The notes below the pieces were generated by a model. It ran no database searches, was not told the origin of the DNA, and saw only the letters and a list, made by a program, of their open reading frames with translations. DNA of 64,000 nucleotides, taken from assembly GCA_040285825.1 (NCBI GenBank), contig JAUPSS010000009.1, positions 868,001-932,000 on the forward strand. Reading direction: 5' to 3'. The stretch comes from Eukaryota sp. TZLM1-RC. Taxonomy: Eukaryota; Metamonada: BaSk clade. The position numbers and the translations under genes were made by a program. Each line of letters starts with the position of its first letter. The first letter of the stretch is position 1. Shown here in pieces: positions 1-9,186 of this stretch.

Positions 1-2016
1 AGTGACAGTTCTCATGACAACTTCATAAAGAATGCAAATAGCTTTATCAAAAGTGTCAAAATTTTTGAGAATTTTTACAAAATTTATCATTGTTGAATGA
101 CAGTCACACTTGGAATTAGAAAAGATCATTAACAGATCAATGACAAGTGCTTCAAAATATTGAGAATCAATAGGATAGTGAGAAGAGCTCTCCAAAAAAG
201 TGACCACTTGAGAATTAAAAATTTGACAAATTGCAATATTGCGGTGGAAAAGTGCTGACTTCAAGGTCAAAATATTTGAATTTTTGGGACTTTGACCAGT
301 AACGACAGGAGGAATAGGATTCTCTAATATTTGATGATATAGAACTTCCATAAGGTCGAAATCAATCAAATCACAATCAACTTCCGACTTGATTGACTCT
401 GTAAACGTCAACAAATCCATTTTGTTTTGAACTGACTTATTGTGTAAATCAGTATGCAATAAAAGAGATGCAAATGAAATATAATGAAGATCATTGAAAA
501 TTTTCTTCAAAATTTTGCCCTTGTCACTCTCACTGACACTTTCATTGTCAGTGTTTGAATATTTCACCAATAATTGACCTCCAATAGTCAGCTTCGAGCT
601 CAAAGAAGCGACTAGTTCAGCAAAATGCTCAAAAATTCGATCAATCATTTGAGCTTCCCCAGGCAGATTAGGGATCAAAAGAACAAAATTTGACAGTAAG
701 AACCAAAATTCAGTTGTCGAATCTTTAATCTGAGCAAGAAAAATTTTGGAAAGATGTTTTGAATTGGGATCAGCAAAAATTTCACCAATATTTGTTAAAG
801 GATGTGTGAGTGCTGACCAAGCAACCAAATTTTCAAAATGAAATTTAGATTTATAATGAGCTTGATTATTCCTTGATTCAAAATTTGACAGCATTTCAGT
901 AAGCTTATTGGTATCTGAAATTGGGGAAATTTTCGAAAACAAATTGAAAATTTCAGTTTTGAAGGAATCGGTTTCAGTTTTGGAGAAATCAACATTGGTA
1001 TAATCAAGTTGATGGACAAAATTTTCTAAAATTTTAACAACAGTAGAATAATGATCTCTTTTAGTTGTCAGTTGAGGTGTCAGCAGCTCTGTTAAAATTT
1101 TCGAAAAACAAGACGGTAAGCATGGATGATATTCCAAGAAGCAAAGTTTTGGGAAAAAATTGGTTGTTTCAGACAAATACCCAAAAATTTCAAAAATTTC
1201 GCCCAACAGTACTTCCAAAATTTTCGACTTGGAGTTACTAATAATGTCGACCAATAAATTCAAAAAAGAGATCACTGACACGGGACAGAGATCAATAGCA
1301 CGAGGCAACAAAAATTTCAGTACGCAGAGACATCTGAGCGAAACAATTCTACATCCTATTAAATTTTCAAAATGGGAACTTCTGAAAATAAAAAAATCAG
1401 CTATATTTCCCAACAAAAAATTAGTACAATCACCATTAATACAACAATTTTCACCATTTGTCACTCCCAGCACCACCAAATTATACAAGACAGATCTTAT
1501 TTCAAGAGGAAATTCCGAAAATTTGGAAAAAGATTTTAAAACTAAATTGGGAGAGTTCTTGGTAATTTCTATTAAGGAATCTCTGGCACAAACACGTAGA
1601 GAATTATCAATACCAGTGTCAGAAAATGCAATGCTGAGGGTGTAGTCTAATGTAGATAGAGGAAGGGTGAAGTAGGAAGAGAGACGGGTGAGAGTAGTGA
1701 GGTAACGTACCATAATAGAAGGTTCAGTGTGGAGGTTAAGGTGTGAGGTGATTGTGGTGATGGAGGAGATAAGGGGAGCATGAAGGACAGGAGAAATAGC
1801 AAATGTAGGAAATGTTGAGAGAATACTGAGTTTGACAGGTGTGGATCCAGAAGAAAAGACTTGAGGACATGAGGAGAGAAACTCAGTGAAGTTTGAATCA
1901 GCAAGAGATGTGAAGAGAGATGATGCAAGTGTGGAGTAAGATGCTATGTCAGGGTCCAGTTTGAGGATGGTGGTGATAACATGAGCGTCAGTTTTAAAGA
2001 GAAGACGCTCATACAT
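1..2016 (-). CDS. Sec7-domain ARF guanine nucleotide exchange factor, 3' end beyond window
   Basis: An uninterrupted minus-strand frame runs from ATG at 2016 to base 1 (672 codons, no stop), so the gene continues past the left edge and is easily missed by start-to-stop ORF callers. Residues about 395-570 read as a Sec7 domain, which loads GTP on ARF GTPases at Golgi or endosomal membranes. Motif 1 is LPGEAQMIDRIFEHFAE with the catalytic glutamic finger at E454. Motif 2 is LLHTDLHNKSVQNKM near residues 519-533, where families usually have LNTDLHNP. The following LTFTESIKSE and ENPIPP match the usual end of the domain. About 390 residues of helical sequence precede Sec7, as in the large GBF/BIG-type exchangers with DCB/HUS regions, rather than small cytohesins. 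No frame break or intron is needed. Family membership is clear; the subfamily is inferred from the long N-terminus. Confidence 0.92.
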   Translation of the reverse strand, partial: MYERLLFKTDAHVITTILKLDPDIASYSTLASSLFTSLADSNFTEFLSSCPQVFSSGSTPVKLSILSTFPTFAISPVLHAPLISSITTITSHLNLHTEPSIMVRYLTTLTRLSSYFTLPLSTLDYTLSIAFSDTGIDNSLRVCARDSLIEITKNSPNLVLKSFSKFSEFPLEIRSVLYNLVVLGVTNGENCCINGDCTNFLLGNIADFFIFRSSHFENLIGCRIVSLRCLCVLKFLLPRAIDLCPVSVISFLNLLVDIISNSKSKILEVLLGEIFEIFGYLSETTNFFPKLCFLEYHPCLPSCFSKILTELLTPQLTTKRDHYSTVVKILENFVHQLDYTNVDFSKTETDSFKTEIFNLFSKISPISDTNKLTEMLSNFESRNNQAHYKSKFHFENLVAWSALTHPLTNIGEIFADPNSKHLSKIFLAQIKDSTTEFWFLLSNFVLLIPNLPGEAQMIDRIFEHFAELVASLSSKLTIGGQLLVKYSNTDNESVSESDKGKILKKIFNDLHYISFASLLLHTDLHNKSVQNKMDLLTFTESIKSEVDCDLIDFDLMEVLYHQILENPIPPVVTGQSPKNSNILTLKSALFHRNIAICQIFNSQVVTFLESSSHYPIDSQYFEALVIDLLMIFSNSKCDCHSTMINFVKILKNFDTFDKAICILYEVVMRTVT

Positions 2017-4029
2017 TGTTTGGGATTATGATCAATAAAAAACAAAAAAAGGAAAATAGTCTATCAAATAAAAATAAAAACTATTCTGCTTCAGCAATAT
2101 TAGCACGATTTAAACCACTAATCCAGTTCGGATGAAGCCTACCTTCAGGCCAATAGGACACAATGAACTCTTCATCAATTTGATGAAACACGTGGATATT
2201 TGAAGTTGACAGTCAAAGAATCTGGGGTATTTTAATCTGGGGCGTCCTTTTCTTTCAAATGATGAAATGACTGACAGGGAAATAATTTGGAGGGGAATTC
2301 AATGACTGACATCCAACGTATGAGTCCAAAAGGACATAAATTTTTGGTCATATTTTTTGAATTTAAATAAATCATTCAGCAAAAAAAGGCTACAAATTCA
2401 ACAACATCATGAAAACTGATGGTTTTGCTGACTGTATTAAGAACAAGAGAAGATTGCAGGATCAACTAGAAAAACGTTATTTTTTTGAACTGAGCAAACT
2501 ACCCAATTTCAAAGGATTAGCAGAAAACAATGTCGACGTCCTGTCACAGTTGTGCCTCCAGCAGAGGTGCAAGATTGAGGGTAGAAATTACCATCTGAAA
2601 TTTATATTTAAATTCACCTTATGTTGAAAACTGGTCAATTTAATCGTCTAAGTAGTAAATAAATGGAAACACATAAGCAGGAAAATCATTATTCTTATTG
2701 TTAATACAACGTTACATATTTTTATTGTTTCCCTCAAAGTTTGCGAATGACTGTAAATTCCATACTCCCTTATTTATGCTTTTGTTTCAACAGTCTTCAC
2801 CACCATCTTGTCGGAATATGAAGTTAGACTTAAAGTTGATCAACATTGAAGATATCGCGTGTAGAAATTTTTTCAAGAGGTACAGTTGTTTACATATCGC
2901 AATAAATTCCCTATTTTTGGGACAACACTGTGCCAGTAAGTTGTTTATTACTTTCAAAGTGTTGTTTTTGTATACCTGTGGTTCTATAGAAACTGATTTT
3001 CTTACAGCATAATTCTGTTTTTGATACATTGATTTTAATTGATTGTTACAATAATAAAATGAACTATTGATGTCACCCTTGAAAAGATAATTTCTACCAA
3101 TTATTGTATTGAAAACTAAATTAATTCAGATAAAGCAAATATGCATGATCATTACTCAGTCAAATCATTAATGTGGAAATCGTCTTCAACGTTGACTATA
3201 AGGTGGAAGTTGACTTCAGAATTCTGATTCCAGATTGTTTCAGAGACACTTTTTTTGGACATCCGTCAATGAAGTTTTCCATTTTGTTTAGCAATCTGTA
3301 TCTTCATTATTCATTGGGGTCTGCGTCAAAGCCATTTATTTCCTCTAAGGCTGTATCAAGTTGTGGTAGTCATTAAGTGCGGAGAAGAATCTCATCCCAG
3401 AATGAGAATTACGTCGTTTGGACGTTCAGAACTTTTGTTTTAAGTTCCTGATTTAAATGTTCAAGTAGTAGATCCGTCAAAGTCGGAACTGAGAAATCTT
3501 GTACATCAGTAAAATAATCTCTGCTTTGGATGTGGAAAAATATCAAGTTCGAGTTTGTGATGTTAAACAAAGTTGTATTAACCCTGAATAAAATCTACCT
3601 TCATCAATGCTTGTTATGTGGGATAACAGAGGCTCTCGTCAACATCGTTTTGGATCTAAGGTGGAATTAACCTTGGATTCTTGATTATATCAATATTTTA
3701 TAAATTTTTTTCTCAGAAAAATTGTCGAATTTGAGTATTTTTTAATTTTTAATTTTTATTACAATAAAAAACAAACTATACGACAAATTTGAGTTTTGGG
3801 TTATTTATTTCGAGTTCGAATTCGAGTAGAATTTGAGTTGAGAGTTTGGGAATTTTAAGTTGGACTGAAGTTCAATTCAATTTTTGCCCAAACCTATTCC
3901 AGAACGAAAAACAAAAATTATGTACTAAAACTGGTAATCCCAAGTGTACTGCTTCATTTGAACATACAACTCATGAATCACGATAACTGTTAAACACTCA
4001 AACAATCCATTAAAAACAAATTTTCAAAA
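2017..4029. other. Intergenic, no recognised gene
   Basis: Divergent interval between the Sec7 gene and the GDPD-like gene. It holds several short open frames, the most gene-like being 2409-2627 (+), 72 codons from an ATG and rich in charged residues, with no recognisable domain. On the minus strand 2085-2190 is open and ends in TAG, but nothing marks a start or acceptor site. Around 3780-3880 the DNA is low-complexity with repeated TTCGAGT-like words. I see no RNA gene. Confidence 0.4.
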
Positions 4030-5121
4030 ATGCTGAGAGCACAGTCATCCGCGAAACTTCTTTCATACAGAGAAGTGGTAAGATCCTTGAGAGTGCTTAC
4101 CTTCAATTCTGCGAGGTCCATGAAAAATAATGCGGCAACGAAGCGAAGCGAGAAGCAGGAGTTAGATGAAAGATGTACGTTATTCAAGAAAAATATATGC
4201 ATTTCTGGTGAATTATTATTATTTTTTGAAAGATACACTAATGTTGGGTCTTCAAGATTGTGTTTCATGCATTTCAAGCTCCATTTCAATTGGATTTACG
4301 TTGCATCTGCATTATCTCTAGCGTATTTGCTTGTCCTTTCGATCTATCTTGCTAATGGCAGTTTTGATATCATAGCTAAACGTTCTTTTGATATTGAAGA
4401 GAAACTTCCACCTTATATTTGCCATGCTTTGGGAAGGATTGGGCCCTTGACTGTTTCGAACACACTTGAAGGATTCCTTTTACACTATCACAATGGATGT
4501 CGTTTCTTTGAAGCCGATCTCCACCTTACATCAGATAACGAATTAGTCCTATTTCACAGCAGTAGATCAACCAACGTCACAGAGTTGAGTCAGGTCTTAG
4601 GCGTGGATCAAACTGGTACATACAAGCAGTTCATGTCTGCTCACATGGCAGGACTTACTCAGTTGGATTTGAGAGGGTTGGTCAGTTTAATGGTTAAGTA
4701 TCCCGATTGGTTACTCATAACTGATGTCAAGGCTCCACTCTCAGTCACTCTTCCAATGATTTGCAAGGAAATGCAGAAGGCTGGTTTATCATGTACAAAG
4801 AGAGTTTTGCCTCAATTGTACAACTTTGGTGATCTTGAAGTAGCGAAAGCACTTGGTTTTAAACAAACAATATTAACACTGTACAAGTTGGAAGAGCCTT
4901 CTGCTGAAGATATTCTGAATTTTGTTGAAAAAAACCCTGAAATAGTTGCAGTCACTTTCTTTCCAGATAGATACCCTCCACTTAAGGAAGGTCTTTCAAA
5001 ACTTGATGTTAAGACATTTACTCACACAATAGATGATCCAAAAGAAGTGAAAAAGTACATGGAAGATGGTATTTATGGTGTATATACGAATGAATTGTGT
5101 TCTGGGATAAGCTTCTTATAA
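4030..5121 (+). CDS. Membrane-anchored glycerophosphodiester phosphodiesterase-like protein
   Basis: A 363-residue protein. About 85 polar residues are followed by one hydrophobic segment (about residues 87-110, IYVASALSLAYLLVLSIYLA), then a TIM-barrel domain to the C-terminus. The domain starts HALGRIGPLTVSNTLEGF, followed by FFEADLHLTSDNELVLFHS. These are the GDPD/PI-PLC-like signature positions: H132, N144-T-L-E147, E161-x-D163 and H176. The family hydrolyses phosphodiester bonds in glycerophosphodiesters using a metal held by the E-x-D pair. HALG replaces the HRG of classical GDPDs, a variant I associate mainly with bacterial family members. The ATG at 4030 is the first in frame. The N-terminal 80 residues resemble nothing I know, so the true start could be later. 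AATAAA follows the stop at 5127. It probably acts as a type II membrane protein, but topology is inferred. Confidence 0.75.
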   Translation: MLRAQSSAKLLSYREVVRSLRVLTFNSARSMKNNAATKRSEKQELDERCTLFKKNICISGELLLFFERYTNVGSSRLCFMHFKLHFNWIYVASALSLAYLLVLSIYLANGSFDIIAKRSFDIEEKLPPYICHALGRIGPLTVSNTLEGFLLHYHNGCRFFEADLHLTSDNELVLFHSSRSTNVTELSQVLGVDQTGTYKQFMSAHMAGLTQLDLRGLVSLMVKYPDWLLITDVKAPLSVTLPMICKEMQKAGLSCTKRVLPQLYNFGDLEVAKALGFKQTILTLYKLEEPSAEDILNFVEKNPEIVAVTFFPDRYPPLKEGLSKLDVKTFTHTIDDPKEVKKYMEDGIYGVYTNELCSGISFL

Positions 5122-5993
5122 ACGAAAATAAACAATGTTATTTTGAACATTTTTTGTTTGTCTGCGGTTCTGTAAAAATTCCCAACTGTACATGTACTAT
5201 TCAGTGATATTTGTTGCATATGAGTCTTATTTAAAAGCTAAAACAAATCAAGTTCAATTACTTTTTGAAAACAAAAGAAGCAAAAAGAGCAAGTTCATCC
5301 AACTCAAACAAATTTTTCCAGGTGTAAGAAATTGGAATGCTTTCAGCTTCGCATATCAACGTGTTTGTTATTTCACTCAAGTCAATTGTGGAAAATGATG
5401 CATTCGGAGAATGTAGTTATATATCAACAGAAACATCAAACTCATTCTATAATGAAACATTTTTGGTTCATTACGTCAATAGTGAAAAACAATCGTCTTT
5501 TTGTAGTCGAAAGGCATGCTAGCTGTAGGATATGGGTTAGGAAAGGCGGGTTAAGACAAGGATAGTTTTATTTAAACTTATATGATGTAAACCAAGGCAC
5601 TCACTAGTGAGATACCTACACTACCTTCTCCCGTTTTCTTGATGAAAATTAATTACACTTTCCGCTTTACTGTTATTTATTCTTCCGCTTCCTTTGCGGA
5701 TAACACTTTTGTTGAGGCACAAGGAGAGCCTGATAACAAATTTGTTGGTAATAATTTCACAGAATTGTCTTTCTATGTCAAGTTGTCTTCTTCGGTGAAG
5801 AAATACAATTTTGTTTTCGAATTTTACCACCACTTTTTCACATGATGTTGCTTTACTGAATTCTGCAAGTAATAATGATAAAGAGACCTTGAAAATAAGC
5901 TTGGTTGTTTGCCACCTGACATTTAGACAAAATGCTTTCCCAACAATGAACAAAAAATACCACCTAGAGCGCTAGTAAATTTCAGGTATTGTG
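5122..5993. other. Intergenic, nothing recognised
   Basis: Short overlapping frames only (5192-5398, 5332-5565, 5621-5953). None has a recognisable motif and several overlap on opposite strands, so I treat them as chance. Confidence 0.4.
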
Positions 5994-6095
5994 TTAAAAA
6001 ATTGCAACGATAATTAACAATAACTTTTGAAAACTTGGATTTTAATGTTCGTCTTGCTTCGGCCAAAAATGATAACCCCGCTTTCGCAAATCTTT
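5994..6095 (+). mobile_element. Fragment of RLE-type non-LTR retrotransposon (inter-domain region)
   Basis: Plus-strand translation reads KKLQR, a stop, then FENLDFNVRLASAKNDNPAF followed by ANLF. This is the segment between reverse transcriptase and endonuclease that appears as FESLDFDVRLGLAKKKNPAF in the family-A copies at 45.1 and 48.7 kb. Only about 100 bp remain, flanked by unrelated sequence. It is a relic. Confidence 0.75.
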
Positions 6096-6629
6096 TTAAA
6101 TACCATTCTGTGTTACCAAAACAGTTGCTCTTTGTCTTTAATTTCTCAGATTTATTAAATTTATGGTCTTTTTACCTCTCATCTTACCTTTTTAGGTTTG
6201 GGTCCTAATCTTATTTGGTATAAACCCCTATTCAAGATCATCAATAACAGAGAGGTTGGTTTTCCAGTAATGAAATCATAAAATTCACACATTGCCACGG
6301 ATGACACCATAGATGTTGTTTTCCGTTTAAAAATATATATTATTAATTGATGTTAAGACAGTTGACCTAACAAATAATACAAATGCGTATCAAGATGTGA
6401 TGAAAATATTTGGTCGTAACGAATTAACCAAGTAAAATAATGATTTTTTGGTACTCCAAATGAATAAATTTCCTAAATATAAAAGAAATAAACGAAGCTA
6501 ACTGTGAGATTCCATGGTTTTTCAATTTTTTTGAATAAGCGATCAGGACTTGAGGCAAAAAAATTGTTGTCAATGTCTGGTCAGATTGATTTCAACATAA
6601 CTTCAATTTATGAACTTCAATCTAATTTT

Positions 6630-7870
6630 GTTTACGATTTTTCATTTATTTTTAAAACTACAAACGAAAAATCAATTTCTTCAAAACAAGCTTCCACACC
6701 ATCAAACCGTGCAACAGCATTGTTTTCATGATGTTCACTGACAGACATCAAAGCTTTCGAAATCCTTTCTGGAATTGATTTAAAATTAGTAAAAACAATT
6801 CGAGTTAACCTCAAACATAGATCAAAAGGCTTATTCATTCTGCTTTTTACAAAATTTTCAAAATCACAAATAAAATTTATGGCTGTTTCTCCAAGGCGGC
6901 CATAAAAAGATATAGCAAGTGGGCAAATTTGGTAATCCACATGGCAAACATGTTTCAATGCTTTTGAATATTTTTTCCTGTTGTACAATTCTGTATCGTC
7001 AAGGGGGGATACCTCGGATTGTGCATTTCTCAAGGCATTTTCCCAGCAAACAGCCACTGTTACGACATCATCAACATTCAAGACATCATCAAATGAGGGC
7101 ACAATAACGTCAGCACGTCGTTTTCCATCTTCTGAATCTCGTACGTTTTTATTGATATCCAGAGACCCCAACCACGGTTCTACAAATTATTCAATATTTT
7201 AGGAATTACACATTGCATTTATTTGATCTCTGACTGCATCATGCAAAGTAGTACGATAGGAAATAAATCTGTTGCAATTGAATAAATGTGATAATGTCAA
7301 ACCAGCTCCACGTTTGCAAAAACGATCACTGTGCAAATTGTAGGGTCACAAATAACAACGCATTCTTATTGCAGTAGTCCATTGATCGTCATTTAAAAAA
7401 GGCCATAAATTTGGGGAATTTGATTCAACACAACTGCAGATGAACACTCCTTCGAATCAATCAAAAAATTAGCAAAAGCACGATTTACTTCCTTACCCGT
7501 GCTAAGTCGAACAACAAAATCTTTACTTTCAACTTTTCCAAATGATGTCGTTGCAGTATTTTCAACGCAAGTTTCAAAGAAAACAAACTTCTTTTTGGAA
7601 TGCCTTGAATAGCTGAAGGGAAACATGATTGCCATAAGTCGGGAGATAAACTGAATATTTCTTCTCTTAAGTTATTGAGGAATAGACTGTTTGTAGTTTC
7701 AGGAAGATTTTCGGCAAAAGGATATCTTCTAGAAAATTCAAAAATAAAATTTTTTCCACCACCAATAAATGCAGTTTTGATCATATATTTTGATGAACTG
7801 AAACCAACACCGTCAAGTTGAGCATCAGAAAAAAATATGATTTTTCACAATTGACGGATCAACAGACATT
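6630..7870 (-). mobile_element. 3' part of RLE-type non-LTR retrotransposon, family D copy D1
   Basis: Minus strand. Upstream pieces (7485-7870) read GGGKNFIFEFSRRYPF and SPDLWQSCFP, the post-RT region. Then comes a decayed CCHC region, and 6632-7171 holds the restriction-like endonuclease: GKRRADVIVPSFDDV with D/VVTV strand motifs, then RLTRIVFTNFKSIPERISKA and ending near EACFEEIDF. Related copies are at 32.2, 51.2 and 62.2-63.1 kb. The usual stop after DIDF is lost. At least two frame changes occur, one near 7480-7635 where two overlapping frames carry the same element. No reverse transcriptase core is present, so this is a 5'-truncated, inactive copy. Confidence 0.85.
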
Positions 7871-8189
7871 AAATAAGCCAAGAAGTCTGAACGTTTTTTG
7901 TTAATGTGTCTAGAAGGACTGTAAGTTAGGGATGGAGGTAGTGATTAAAAGTTAATGGCTCATTTTTCCAGTATAACATATTTTCAAAAAAAACAACTCA
8001 AGATGTCTTTCTAATTCAGGAGTCTTAATGACTTCGAGCTCTTTCTAAATTGAATGCAAATAGTTATAAGAACTATCAAGTGTCTTCGGCAGAACCCAAA
8101 TGACAACCAAATAAACAGAAACTAGTTGAAATATAATCAATAAATGGTACTTTTAGAGAATTAATTATTAACTTAACATTTTTTTCTAG
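7871..8189. other. Spacer between two retrotransposon relics
   Basis: About 320 bp with no open frame of note and no recognised similarity to other parts of the window. Confidence 0.4.
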
Positions 8190-8990
8190 AAATACATTTT
8201 CTGGAGTTAAGCAAGGTGATCCTTTTGGGCCTTTACTGTTTTGATACTTCTAACATGAATGAGATTATATTTGAATAATCCCACTTGATCAAGTGCTGTT
8301 AATTCCATAACAGCTCACATTGCGACATTCTCTAAATTGTTAGAAATTGATCACTTTTATATCTTCATTTCAAGTTGCTGTTAGAGACATTGCTTTTATT
8401 ATGACAAGAGAAGCCAAAATCTCATGTATTAAAGAGCCTTTGCTGAAAGAAACACTGTCATTGAATAATTTTGGTTCTGATGGCAGAGGTGATCTATAAT
8501 GTGATTGCATTGATGACTCTGAAGTTGTTGTCGACTTAGTGTTCTGTTGTGTCGCAAATGATACTTTGGTTCAAAGGACAAAAGTTAATCCTGTAAATGC
8601 ACTTGATTTTAAATTCAAAGAAATACATCGAAAATATGGAAAAGATATTGAGGAACCTAATGCTGATAGAAATAGACCACTTGTTTTTATTTCTTTCCCA
8701 TTTTCTATAAACAGAAGACTATCAGTAGATGCAGGAAATTTTTTGAATGATTTTCAGAAAGTGGTTCAAGAGAAAACAATGAAAAGATTCGATGAATTTT
8801 TGTGGCGGCCGCGAATTCAATTTCCTATAGCTAATAGCTTATTTCGGTTCTTTCACCGAAATAGAGAAGTAACTGCGAGAAAACAACCAGATCTGCATTT
8901 TGTAAAGCACATCTTGGTTCATTGAATTTAGTGTCATTAGTGTTTTTTATATATTTTAATTTATTCCAATAAAAAAACTATACGACAAGG
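8190..8990 (+). mobile_element. Decayed RLE non-LTR retrotransposon, family B copy B3
   Basis: The copy starts with a scrap of reverse transcriptase (FSGVKQGDPFGPLLF, 8193-8243), then jumps to the endonuclease region (8370 onward): KEPLLKETLSLNNFGSDGRG and an open C-terminal frame 8539-8925 ending HFVKHILVH. It is closely related to the C-terminus of B1 at 40.0-40.87 kb (ANDTLVHRRNLNPVAALDFK) and to B2. There are several in-frame stops between 8270 and 8539 and an internal deletion between RT and endonuclease. The 3' UTR runs into AATAAAAAAAC at 8970. It is inactive. Confidence 0.85.
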
Positions 8991-9186
8991 TTAAAATTCT
9001 ATGTCTTCATAACCCAAATCAGCCAAGAAGAACTGACTGTAAGTGTCATTAGTTCTGATTTTGTTTTATTAAGTGTTGAAGTTCAATATAACATGTTGAT
9101 GATCGATTCTATTTTTGTATCTGATCAGACACAAACTTCCTGCCTTACCAGAAGAAACCGCTGCTTCAGTTGTTATTAGTCAAGTC

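Noticed and set aside
1160-1645. 161-codon plus-strand frame
   Set aside because: It lies opposite the Sec7 gene, whose frame is open throughout and carries conserved motifs.
1647-1928. 93-codon minus-strand frame rich in Leu/Ser/Pro
   Set aside because: Overlaps the N-terminal part of the Sec7 frame in another register and has no motif.
2085-2190. Minus-strand open stretch ending in TAG, reading DEEFIVSYWPEGRLHPNW, considered as a last exon or chromodomain scrap
   Set aside because: No acceptor AG lies between the upstream in-frame TGA and the coding-like part, and no ATG is available. The resemblance is too short.
4180-4240. GTACGT donor-like site with a TTTTTTGAAAG acceptor-like site in the GDPD gene, as a 58-nt intron
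   Set aside because: Splicing would shift the frame away from the GDPD domain, while the unspliced frame is open.
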